Source: JBEKCP01 sp050014815
Lineage (GTDB): Bacteria > Planctomycetota > Planctomycetia > Pirellulales > Thermoguttaceae
Reading direction: 5' to 3'
Length of the DNA stretch: 6,030 bases
Assembly (NCBI GenBank): GCA_050014815.1
Contig: JBEKCP010000395.1
Coordinates: 1 to 6,030, forward strand
Part shown: positions 1 to 6,023 of the stretch, piece after piece
Layout: every line of letters starts with the position of its first letter
How positions within the stretch are numbered: the stretch's first letter is position 1
Made by a program: the position numbers and the translations under genes
Notes under the pieces: model-generated
Told to the model about the DNA's origin: nothing
Database searches by the model: none
The model's input: the letters and a program-made list of their open reading frames with translations, nothing else

Positions 1-1
1 T

Positions 2-24
2 GGGGGCGGCTCTTGCCGGCCCCC
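2..24. other. GC-rich hairpin at the left edge
   Basis: GGGGGCGGC at 2-10 can pair with GCCG (15-18) and the C run (20-24) around a TCTT loop, with one bulged G at 19. That makes a stem of about nine pairs. No T tract follows on the + strand, so it is not a classical intrinsic terminator in that direction. On the - strand the downstream flank is outside the window. It could end an upstream transcript, but its role is unknown. Confidence 0.35.
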
Positions 25-208
25 CCAGAGGTATCTGTGCCTTCGTTGTTGGAAACCTCCGTTTTCACGGCTATCCGGCGATTTGTTTGACAAGATGGCA
101 ACCTCGGAGCGGTTTGGTCAAAAAAGTCGGAGCGGCGACGAATTGCCGGCCTAGCCTCAAGAAACCGACCTTTCCTGATCTGGCGGCGGCAATGCACCTT
201 TGTGCCCG

Positions 209-231
209 AAGTCGATGTGACCAATCGACTT
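209..231. repeat. Perfect 8-bp inverted repeat, possible binding site
   Basis: AAGTCGAT (209-216) and ATCGACTT (224-231) are exact reverse complements separated by 7 nt. The size and spacing would suit a dimeric regulator or a small stem-loop. It lies about 70 bp upstream of the tetR -35 element and its arms differ from the operator at 313-336, so the same protein need not bind both. No function can be assigned from sequence alone. Confidence 0.4.
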
Positions 232-302
232 GGTAGCGCCGCAGTCGCTTGGACCGGCTGGCGGCATCTCCTGCCGGGAACGGCCCCTGCCAAGGAGCAC
301 GG

Positions 303-331
303 TTGACGGCGGAGGTAAGTGAGTGTATACT
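303..331 (+). promoter_or_regulatory. Sigma70-like promoter of the tetR-macA-macB unit
   Basis: A -35 box TTGACG (303-308; 5 of 6 to consensus) and a -10 box TATACT (326-331; 5 of 6) are separated by the optimal 17 bp. Transcription would start near 338, giving a leader of about 20 nt before the ATG at 359. It is the only promoter-like pair I see ahead of the three tightly packed genes, so it probably serves all of them. The boxes are seen; activity is inferred. Confidence 0.6.
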
Positions 332-336
332 TACCT
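313..336. promoter_or_regulatory. Probable TetR operator (autoregulatory site)
   Basis: AGGTAAGT (313-320) and ACTTACCT (329-336) are perfect reverse complements around an 8-nt spacer, 24 bp in all. This is the size and symmetry commonly bound by TetR-family dimers. The site covers the spacer and the -10 box of the promoter at 303-331, so a bound repressor would block RNA polymerase. The first gene downstream is a TetR-family regulator, so self-repression with induction of the pump genes is the simplest reading. Confidence 0.65.
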
Positions 337-347
337 TCTGGCACCCC

Positions 348-352
348 GGGAG
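348..352 (+). promoter_or_regulatory. Ribosome binding site that decides the tetR start
   Basis: GGGAG lies 6 nt before the ATG at 359 and downstream of the predicted transcription start near 338. A rival start, GTG at 323, has GGAGG (311-315) 7 nt upstream. That codon lies inside the operator and before the -10 box, so it would not be in the transcript if the promoter is right. Confidence 0.55.
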
Positions 353-358
353 CGATCC

Positions 359-1033
359 ATGAAGACTTCCTCGAAAATGTCGGGTACGAATCGCCGCGCG
401 GCGATCATTAGCGCGTCCCGGACGTTGTTCGTCGAGAGGGGATTCGACAAGACGACCACTCGGGCGCTGGCGGAGGCGGCGGGGGTCTCCGAGGCGTTGC
501 TGTTCAAGCACTTTCAGAACAAGGAAGCCCTCTACTCCGCCATTCAGATGTCCTGCTTCAACAAAGAGGGCGCCGACATTGCCGCGCGCTTGGAATCGTT
601 GGAGCCATCCACGGCAGCGCTGGTGTTTCTGGTCCGCGATCTGGTGTCCCACATCTTGGCAGGGCCGCCCGACGACGAGGGACATTTCTTCTTCCGCCTT
701 GTTCTTCGCAGTCTCATGGAGGAGGGCGAGTTCACCCGGATGGCTATCCAGGGAGGACCGTGCCGGTGGGTCAAGAAGGTCGCGGCGTGCATCAAGGCGG
801 CAAACCGGGCGGGTGATTTGCTCGCACGACCCGTTTCCGCGAGCCTGGCAGGCTGGATGGTCCACCAGTTGATTACCGGGCTCCTGCTCCACTCGTTGCC
901 CAGCGAAGCGGTGATCGACTACAGAGTGTCCCACGAGGAACTCGTAAAACAGGTTGTTTGGTTCTGCCTGCGCGGCATGGGCCTGAAAGAAGAGGCGATC
1001 CGGCGATGTTACGCGTGCAAGGAACTTCCATGA
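359..1033 (+). CDS. TetR/AcrR-family transcriptional regulator
   Basis: A 224-residue DNA-binding regulator, typical in length for the TetR family. Residues 14-60 form the TetR_N domain, with the helix-turn-helix at about 33-55 (TTRALAEAAGVSEALLFKHF) followed by the family-typical NKEALY. The helical C-terminal part (about 75-207) should bind an inducer and dimerise; its sequence does not reveal the ligand. The protein ends with a CxxC (C217, C220) just before the stop, which is unusual but may be incidental. ATG 359 is preferred to GTG 323 because the promoter and operator overlap the longer start. The stop overlaps the macA start (ATGA), so the genes are co-transcribed and probably translationally coupled. 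The likely role is local repressor of the MacAB-type pump and of itself. Family assignment is sure; target and ligand are inferred. Confidence 0.93.
   Translation: MKTSSKMSGTNRRAAIISASRTLFVERGFDKTTTRALAEAAGVSEALLFKHFQNKEALYSAIQMSCFNKEGADIAARLESLEPSTAALVFLVRDLVSHILAGPPDDEGHFFFRLVLRSLMEEGEFTRMAIQGGPCRWVKKVAACIKAANRAGDLLARPVSASLAGWMVHQLITGLLLHSLPSEAVIDYRVSHEELVKQVVWFCLRGMGLKEEAIRRCYACKELP
1019..1024 (+). promoter_or_regulatory. Ribosome binding site of macA
   Basis: AAGGAA lies 5 nt before the ATG at 1030, inside the last codons of tetR. It favours 1030 over the in-frame upstream ATG at 1006, which would put extra charged residues before the signal anchor. Confidence 0.6.
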
Positions 1034-2298
1034 GACGAGCCTTCGCAATTCTCTTGTTGTTGGGCGTCGCCGGGGGCGGCGCGGCGTATTATGCTCGACA
1101 CGCCGCCGTCGGCCCGGGGATCGCTTATCGCGTGGTTGCGGTCCAGCGGGGCGACGTAGCCCCTACCATCAGCGCCACCGGGACCCTGGAGGCCGAGGAT
1201 TTCATCAACGTCGGCGCCCAGGTGGCCGGACTCATCAAGAGCTTCGGCAAGGACGTCCAAGGCAAGCAAATCGACTTCAATTCCGTGGTCGAGAAAGACG
1301 CGGTATTGGCGAGAATTGACCCGGTTTTCTATGAGGCAACGCTCAAACAGGCCGAGGCGACCCTTGAGCAATCCGAAGCCAATCAGTTGCAGCTTGAAGC
1401 GAAGTGCGACCAGGCGGAACAAGACTGGAATCGCGCGAAGGCCCTGTGGTCCAAGAGCGCCATCGCCGCAAGCGACTACGACGCGGCCCTGGCGAGTTAC
1501 AAGTCGGCCAAGGCATCCGTGGCCGTGGGCAAGGCGACCATCAAGGCGAACCAGGCTTCGCTCGAAATGGCCAAGACGAATCTCGGCTACACCGTCATCC
1601 GCTCGCCGGTTCGTGGCACCGTCATCGACCGTCGAGTCAACATTGGCCAGACCGTGGTCGCCAGCCTGAGCGCCCCCAGCATTTGCCTGATTGCCAAGGA
1701 CCTGCGACGCATGCAGGTGTGGGCGCTGGTCAATGAGGCTAACATCGGGCGCATCTATCCGAACATGCCCGTCCAGTTCACCGTCGATGCCTATCCGAAA
1801 GACACTTTTCGCGGCAAGGTCATCCAGGTCCGCATGAACGCGCAGATGACCTCCAACGTCGTCAACTACATGGTCATCATCGAGACCGACAACCTGGAAG
1901 GAAAGCTGTACCCCTACATGACGGCGAGCGTATCGTTTGAAGAGCCCAAGCGGATGAACATCCTCGTGGTTCCCAATGCGGCGCTGCGTTGGAAGCCGAA
2001 AGCGGCGGCAGACTCGGCGATGACCGACGACACGGCCGGCGAGGAGCACCGGCTATGGGTCGTAGGCCAGGACGGTTCCGCCGAACCCGTCGAGGTCGGC
2101 GTCGGCGCCACGGACGGCGCCAAGACCGAAGTGTACGGCGACGGCGTGCAGGAGGGAATGAACGTGATTGTCGGCATTCAGAGCGGCGAAACCCAGGAGG
2201 AAGAGGCCGGCGGGCAAGGCAAGCCGAACATGCCGTTCCTGCCCAAGTTTCCCAAGAAAGGTCCGCCCAAGGGACCCGGCGGTCCCCCGCCGCTGTGA
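1030..2298 (+). CDS. macA: MacA-like periplasmic adaptor (HlyD/RND membrane fusion protein)
   Basis: A 422-residue periplasmic adaptor that would link the MacB transporter to an outer-membrane channel. Residues 4-21 form an N-terminal membrane anchor or signal. The lipoyl-like domain is split (about 35-98 and 184-222) around an alpha-helical hairpin at about 102-182 rich in Ala, Glu, Gln and Lys. Motifs typical of the family include ATGTLEA (49-55), VGAQVAG (61-67), LGYTVIRSPVRGTV (185-198) and NIGQTV (204-209). A beta-barrel (about 225-305) and a membrane-proximal domain (about 308-385) follow. The first lipoyl half carries several extra residues (KDVQGKQIDFNS, 74-85) compared with the E. 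coli MacA I remember. The C-terminus (386-422) is an acidic stretch and then a Pro/Gly/Lys-rich tail, probably disordered. The start at 1030 fits the ribosome binding site, the ATGA overlap with tetR and the position of the anchor. macB follows 18 bp downstream. The symbol is by similarity; the substrate is unknown. Confidence 0.92.
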   Translation: MRRAFAILLLLGVAGGGAAYYARHAAVGPGIAYRVVAVQRGDVAPTISATGTLEAEDFINVGAQVAGLIKSFGKDVQGKQIDFNSVVEKDAVLARIDPVFYEATLKQAEATLEQSEANQLQLEAKCDQAEQDWNRAKALWSKSAIAASDYDAALASYKSAKASVAVGKATIKANQASLEMAKTNLGYTVIRSPVRGTVIDRRVNIGQTVVASLSAPSICLIAKDLRRMQVWALVNEANIGRIYPNMPVQFTVDAYPKDTFRGKVIQVRMNAQMTSNVVNYMVIIETDNLEGKLYPYMTASVSFEEPKRMNILVVPNAALRWKPKAAADSAMTDDTAGEEHRLWVVGQDGSAEPVEVGVGATDGAKTEVYGDGVQEGMNVIVGIQSGETQEEEAGGQGKPNMPFLPKFPKKGPPKGPGGPPPL

Positions 2299-2316
2299 GC
2301 CCCGAGAAAGGCTGCG

Positions 2317-4500
2317 ATGGAACTCGTTCGGCTGGAAGACCTGCACAAGACCTATCACCTGGGCGAAGTCGATGTGCCCGTGCTGCGCGGCATTTCGCTG
2401 ACGATCCAGCGCGGTGAAATCGTGGCCGTGATGGGCGCCTCGGGCTCCGGCAAGACCACGCTGATGAACATTCTCGGGTGTCTGGACCGCCCAAGCTCGG
2501 GCCGGTACTGGCTCGACGGCCAGGAAATGAGCCAACTGACTCCGAACGAGCGGGCCTTGGTGCGCACCGCGAAGCTCGGCTTCGTGTTCCAAAGTTTCAA
2601 TCTCCTGCCGCGCACCTCGGCGCTGCAGAACGTGCTGATGCCGCTGGATTATGCCGTCAAGCGGTTTTCCGGGGCCGAAGCCCGCGGGCGGGCCCGCGAA
2701 CTGTTGGACCACTTGGGGCTGGCCGACCGAGCCCGCCACGAGCCGTCGCAAATGTCAGGCGGGCAACAACAGCGGGCGGCGATCGCCCGCTCGCTGGTCA
2801 ACCGCCCCGTGCTCCTCCTGGCCGACGAGCCGACGGGCAACGTCGATTCGCACACCAGCGTCGACATTCTGCGGATGTTCCAGCGGCTCAACGCCGAGGG
2901 CATCACGGTGGTCCTGGTGACGCACGACTCCAACGTGGCCGCCTACGCCGATCGGATCATCCATATCGTCGACGGTATCGTCGAAAGCGATACGGCGAGG
3001 AAGAACGGGAGGAAGCCGAAACCCGCCGTGACGGGATCGCCTCCCGACGCCGCCCCCCCCGAGAGCCGGTCCGTGAGCGCCAAGTCGGCCGGGATGGGCG
3101 ACGGGAGAACGATCGGACCGTTGCTTCCTGCCACCTGGCGAACCGCGATGGTCGCGCTCGGGCGCAACAAGATGCGATCGACGCTGTCGGCCCTGGGCGT
3201 CATCATCGCTGTGGCGGCCGTCATCGCCATGACGGAGATCGGCCAGGGCTCCAAGGCCATCTTGCAAACGAAGATCGCCAGCATGGGCGCGAACATGATG
3301 ATGATCCTGCCCGGGGCCACCACCACCAGTGGCGTCAACATGGGCGCCGGCAGCATGACGACGCTCACGCCCGCGGATGCCGAGGAAATCCTGCGGCAAT
3401 GCCCGGCGGTCGTAGCCGTTGCGCCCACCGTCCGCGCCCGGTCGCAGATCATCCACGGAGGCTACAACAGCGTGCCGAACCAGATCTGCGGCACGACGCC
3501 GTCCTACCTGGTCATCCGCGATTGGGAGGACTTGGCCGAGGGAACCATGTTCACCAGCTTCGACGTGCGGAGCTGCAACACGGTATGCGTGATCGGCGCC
3601 ACGGTCAAGAAGGCGCTGTTTCCCCATGAGCCCGCGCTCGGCAAGGAAATCCGCATGAACAACGTGCCTTTTCGGGTCATCGGCGTGTTGGCCAAGAAAG
3701 GGGCCAATATGATGGGCCAGGACCAGGATGACATCGTGCTGGCACCGTGGACGACCGTCAAGTACCACGTCAGCGGCTCGATGCTGGCCAACAGCAACCA
3801 GAGCGCCAGCGCCAGCGCCGAATCCTCCCCGACCGCCGATTCGGTCAATACGCTCAGCAACCTGTATCCCACGGCCGCCACGCTTTATCTCAGCCGCACG
3901 ACGGCGCAGGCCGCCGACACGCCGCTGTCGGTGCGGATGGACAACGTCGACGTGATCCAGGCCAAGGCGCGATCGTCGCAACAGATCGACGAGGCCATCC
4001 AGCAGATGACGGCCCTCTTGCGGGCACGCCACCATTTGCGCAAGGGCCAGGACGACGATTTCGACATCCGCAGCATGACCGAAATGACCGACATGATGTC
4101 CTCCACCACCAAATCGATGAGCGACCTGCTGCTGGCAGTGGCCCTGATTTCACTGGTCGTCGGCGGGGTGGGCATCATGAATATCATGCTGGTCTCCGTG
4201 ACCGAGCGAACCCGGGAAATCGGGCTTCGCATGGCCGTCGGGGCACGAAGCTACCACATCCTCCGGCAATTCCTGGTGGAAGCCATTGTGCTGTGCCTCG
4301 TCGGCGGCGCGATCGGAATTTGCATGGGCCGGTTGACCTCAATCACGGTGCGGTACTTTACCCGCTGGCCCATTCAAGCGTCGTTATCAATGATCGTCGC
4401 GGCCGTCGCGGTCTCGGTCAGCGTCGGTGTCGCGTTCGGTTTCTACCCCGCTTGGAAAGCATCACGATTGGACCCGATCGAAGCCCTGCGGTACGAGTGA
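2317..4500 (+). CDS. macB: MacB-like ABC transporter, fused ATPase and permease
   Basis: A 727-residue inner-membrane ABC transporter of the MacB/FtsX type, longer than E. coli MacB (about 650). The N-terminal ATPase has Walker A GASGSGKTT (40-48), Q-loop Q92, signature SGGQ (147-150), Walker B VLLLADEP (165-172) with catalytic E171, and H-loop H203, so it looks active. A Pro/Ser-rich linker (about 226-270) leads to TM1 (286-305), a large periplasmic domain (about 313-600), and TM2-TM4 (about 602-626, 650-671, 689-710), ending in the family-typical ASRLDPIEALRYE. In this family ATP hydrolysis drives periplasmic substrate through MacA and a TolC-like channel by a bellows-like motion. The extra length is mainly the linker and a Ser/Ala/Thr-rich insert at about 488-545 of the periplasmic domain. 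GAGAAAGG at 2304-2311 precedes the ATG. The last 39 bp overlap pgi on the other strand. Substrate (drug, lipid or peptide) cannot be told. Confidence 0.96.
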   Translation: MELVRLEDLHKTYHLGEVDVPVLRGISLTIQRGEIVAVMGASGSGKTTLMNILGCLDRPSSGRYWLDGQEMSQLTPNERALVRTAKLGFVFQSFNLLPRTSALQNVLMPLDYAVKRFSGAEARGRARELLDHLGLADRARHEPSQMSGGQQQRAAIARSLVNRPVLLLADEPTGNVDSHTSVDILRMFQRLNAEGITVVLVTHDSNVAAYADRIIHIVDGIVESDTARKNGRKPKPAVTGSPPDAAPPESRSVSAKSAGMGDGRTIGPLLPATWRTAMVALGRNKMRSTLSALGVIIAVAAVIAMTEIGQGSKAILQTKIASMGANMMMILPGATTTSGVNMGAGSMTTLTPADAEEILRQCPAVVAVAPTVRARSQIIHGGYNSVPNQICGTTPSYLVIRDWEDLAEGTMFTSFDVRSCNTVCVIGATVKKALFPHEPALGKEIRMNNVPFRVIGVLAKKGANMMGQDQDDIVLAPWTTVKYHVSGSMLANSNQSASASAESSPTADSVNTLSNLYPTAATLYLSRTTAQAADTPLSVRMDNVDVIQAKARSSQQIDEAIQQMTALLRARHHLRKGQDDDFDIRSMTEMTDMMSSTTKSMSDLLLAVALISLVVGGVGIMNIMLVSVTERTREIGLRMAVGARSYHILRQFLVEAIVLCLVGGAIGICMGRLTSITVRYFTRWPIQASLSMIVAAVAVSVSVGVAFGFYPAWKASRLDPIEALRYE
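4462..4500. other. Tail-to-tail overlap of macB and pgi
   Basis: The last 12 codons plus stop of pgi and the last 12 codons plus stop of macB share these 39 bp on opposite strands. The macB side encodes conserved family residues (DPIEALRYE), while the pgi side is a variable tail. Selection probably acts on macB, and pgi probably extended into it. There is no room for a conventional terminator between the genes. Confidence 0.9.
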
Positions 4501-5895
4501 GCCTCGCAGGATGGCGGTCATGTTCCGCTTGTAGGCCTCCACGCCCGGCTGGCCGTAGGGATTGATGCCCGTCAGTCGCCCCTCGACGACCGTGGCCACC
4601 ATGAGCATCTGGAAGAGCTGCCCCAGCGAGGCCTCGTCGAGCTTGGGGAGCCGGATTGCGGCGGTCCGGCGGAGGTCCTTGGCGTAGGCCCGGTCGGTTC
4701 CCTGCCGGGCGGCGGTGAGGATTTCCGGGAGGGTCGTGCCGGCCAACTCGTTGAGCTTGTCCTGGTCAGTCGGGAGCTTCGGCAGCGGGATCGGCGCGGA
4801 GAGCGGCTCCTCGACGTAAAGATTGGTGATCAGTTTGTCGCGGCGGCCTTCCTGGTGCTGCTGGCCGCGGGAGTGGAGGTCGCGGGTGTTGACCACGGTG
4901 ATGGGCGTGGCCCCCTGGCCGTTCTTGCCCAGGCTCTCGGAAAGGAGCTGGTCGTACCACAGGCCGACGGCTTCGAGGCGTTTTCCCCACGTGGAGAGGA
5001 CGCGGATCGTGGCGCCGCGCCGCGTTTCCATCAGCCGCGAGATGCCGGCGTAATCGAGCGCGGGATTCCGGCCCGGCGGCGCCGTGCGGAACCGCTCGTT
5101 CATGGCGGCGGCCCCTTCGAGCAGCTTGACGACGTCCAGGCCCAGGACGGCGGCGGGCAGCAGGCCCACCGCCGAGAGCACCGAGAATCGTCCGCCCACG
5201 CCTTCGGGGATGGGGAAGATATTCGGGCAACCGAGGGCCCCGGCCATATCGCGGAGCCGGCCGGACAGGCCGGTCACCGGCACGATGCGGCGGCTCAGCT
5301 TCGCCGCGTCGTCGCCGCAAGACTTCCGAAGGGCCTCCAGGAAAATGCGAAATCCGGCGGCCGTTTCGAGGGTGCCGCCGCTCTTGCTGATGACGAGGAT
5401 CGCCCATCGTTGGTCGCCGGCCAGCAAATCGAGCAGCCCGGCCACCGCGTCGTTATCGACGTTGTTGCCTTCGAAGTAGAGGCGGGGCCGGCCCTTTCGC
5501 GCTTTCCGCGACAATTCGTTGTGATACGGATGGCACAGGGCCTCGAACAGTGCGCGGGCCCCCATGTACGATCCGCCGATGCCCAGCACGACGACCCGAT
5601 CCACCTCGCCGGCCAGGCGGTCGCCGGTCGCCACGATGCCGTCGAGCACCTGGCGGTCTTTCCCGAGGAGCTGCCCGGGCAGGTTGAAGAATGCCGCATC
5701 GAGCGGCCTCTTCTCCTCCGGGATCGAATCGGGTTGCTCGAAGAGCACGAGGTCGCCAAGTATCTCTTGACGGGCGGCTGCCAGCCGGGGGGCCAGCCAG
5801 CGGAGATCGGCCCTGCCGAGCCCGGTCTGGCGGGTTAGCGAGGGGGCCTTGTCGCGGACGATCAACGTGGAATAGTCGTAGACCAGCGGGTTCAT
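4462..5895 (-). CDS. pgi: Glucose-6-phosphate isomerase
   Basis: A 477-residue cytosolic enzyme interconverting glucose 6-phosphate and fructose 6-phosphate in glycolysis and gluconeogenesis. Length and motifs resemble the shorter, Bacillus-like branch of the family (about 450 residues). Sugar-phosphate (SIS) motifs are visible: GIGGSYMGARAL (105-116) and SKSGGTLET (170-178). The family signature EGVGGRFSVLSAVG is at 231-244. Likely catalytic residues are E320 (in SESLGKNG), H341 (in DLHSRGQQ) and K456 (in GVEAYKRNM). All are present, so the enzyme should be active. The start is supported by GAAAGG (5908-5903) 7 nt upstream of the ATG. The last 12 residues (SLVPQGFDRVQS) lie beyond the conserved core and are encoded antisense to the end of macB. 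There is no evident functional link to the pump genes. The leader contains a large hairpin repeat. Confidence 0.97.
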   Translation of the reverse strand: MNPLVYDYSTLIVRDKAPSLTRQTGLGRADLRWLAPRLAAARQEILGDLVLFEQPDSIPEEKRPLDAAFFNLPGQLLGKDRQVLDGIVATGDRLAGEVDRVVVLGIGGSYMGARALFEALCHPYHNELSRKARKGRPRLYFEGNNVDNDAVAGLLDLLAGDQRWAILVISKSGGTLETAAGFRIFLEALRKSCGDDAAKLSRRIVPVTGLSGRLRDMAGALGCPNIFPIPEGVGGRFSVLSAVGLLPAAVLGLDVVKLLEGAAAMNERFRTAPPGRNPALDYAGISRLMETRRGATIRVLSTWGKRLEAVGLWYDQLLSESLGKNGQGATPITVVNTRDLHSRGQQHQEGRRDKLITNLYVEEPLSAPIPLPKLPTDQDKLNELAGTTLPEILTAARQGTDRAYAKDLRRTAAIRLPKLDEASLGQLFQMLMVATVVEGRLTGINPYGQPGVEAYKRNMTAILRGSLVPQGFDRVQS

Positions 5896-5917
5896 CGTGG
5901 GGCCTTTCGTGCGGGGC

Positions 5918-5982
5918 CACTAGCCCGACGCGCCAGCGAGGGTAACGCGTTGCCACTCCCTCGCTTGCGCTTCGGGCTAGTG
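5918..5982. repeat. Large imperfect palindrome, planctomycete-type interspersed repeat
   Basis: Two 25-nt arms, 5918-5942 and 5958-5982, match as reverse complements at 23 of 25 positions. They have the form CACTAGCCCGA...GCGAGGG and its complement. The 15-nt loop contains a further palindrome AACGCGTT (5944-5951), so nearly the whole element can fold. Similar TAGCCCGA...GCGAGGG sequences recur between genes in Pirellulales genomes as I remember them. Here it lies between the putative pgi promoter and the pgi ribosome binding site. Its role is unknown: transcript stabilisation, attenuation, or a non-autonomous mobile repeat are options. Confidence 0.8.
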
Positions 5983-6017
5983 TTTGGCCATGAATGATCC
6001 GGGTAAGCGGCGGTCAC

Positions 6018-6023
6018 ATTCTA
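6018..6023 (-). promoter_or_regulatory. Possible -10 element for pgi
   Basis: On the - strand this reads TAGAAT, 5 of 6 to TATAAT. Any -35 box would lie beyond the right edge of the window, so the promoter cannot be confirmed. If real, the pgi leader would be about 115 nt and would include the palindrome at 5918-5982. Confidence 0.3.

Larger units (their letters stand above)
1..302. other. Intergenic region without a convincing gene
   Basis: I see no credible protein gene here. The only long open frame crossing it lies on the - strand, runs antisense through tetR and resembles no family I know, so I treat it as a shadow of GC-rich coding sequence. Visible structure: a GC-rich hairpin at 2-24, a 9-base direct repeat TCGGAGCGG at 104-112 and 127-135 (23 bp apart), an A6 run at 120-125, and a perfect 8-bp inverted repeat at 209-231. 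The left end is cut by the window, so this may be the 3' flank of an unseen gene. Confidence 0.6.

Noticed and set aside
87..92. TTGACA, a perfect -35 hexamer
   Set aside because: No -10-like hexamer occurs at 16-18 bp downstream, so it is probably a chance match.
71..1048. Long open frame on the - strand antisense to tetR, 325 codons
   Set aside because: The translation shows no recognisable domain and it covers the clear TetR gene, so it is a by-product of high third-position GC.
3280..3360. Met-rich stretch in MacB (NMMMILPG, NMGAGSM) as a copper-binding hint
   Set aside because: The methionines lie in a region that is hydrophobic in other MacB proteins and there is no paired Met/His motif; too weak to claim a metal substrate.
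2755..4035. 426-codon open frame on the - strand antisense to macB
   Set aside because: It is His/Arg/Gly-rich low-information translation opposite a conserved transporter; a shadow frame.
4485..4510. CCTGCG...CGCAGG stem across the macB stop as a bidirectional terminator
   Set aside because: The stem is only 6 bp with a 14-nt loop and no T tract follows on either strand, so it is not convincing as an intrinsic terminator.
4855..5838. 327-codon open frame on the + strand antisense to pgi
   Set aside because: pgi has intact family signatures and catalytic residues on the opposite strand, and this frame resembles nothing and has no good start context.
5918..5982. CRISPR repeat or intrinsic terminator reading of the palindrome
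   Set aside because: There is a single copy with no spacer array, and no T run follows either arm. An interspersed palindromic repeat fits better.
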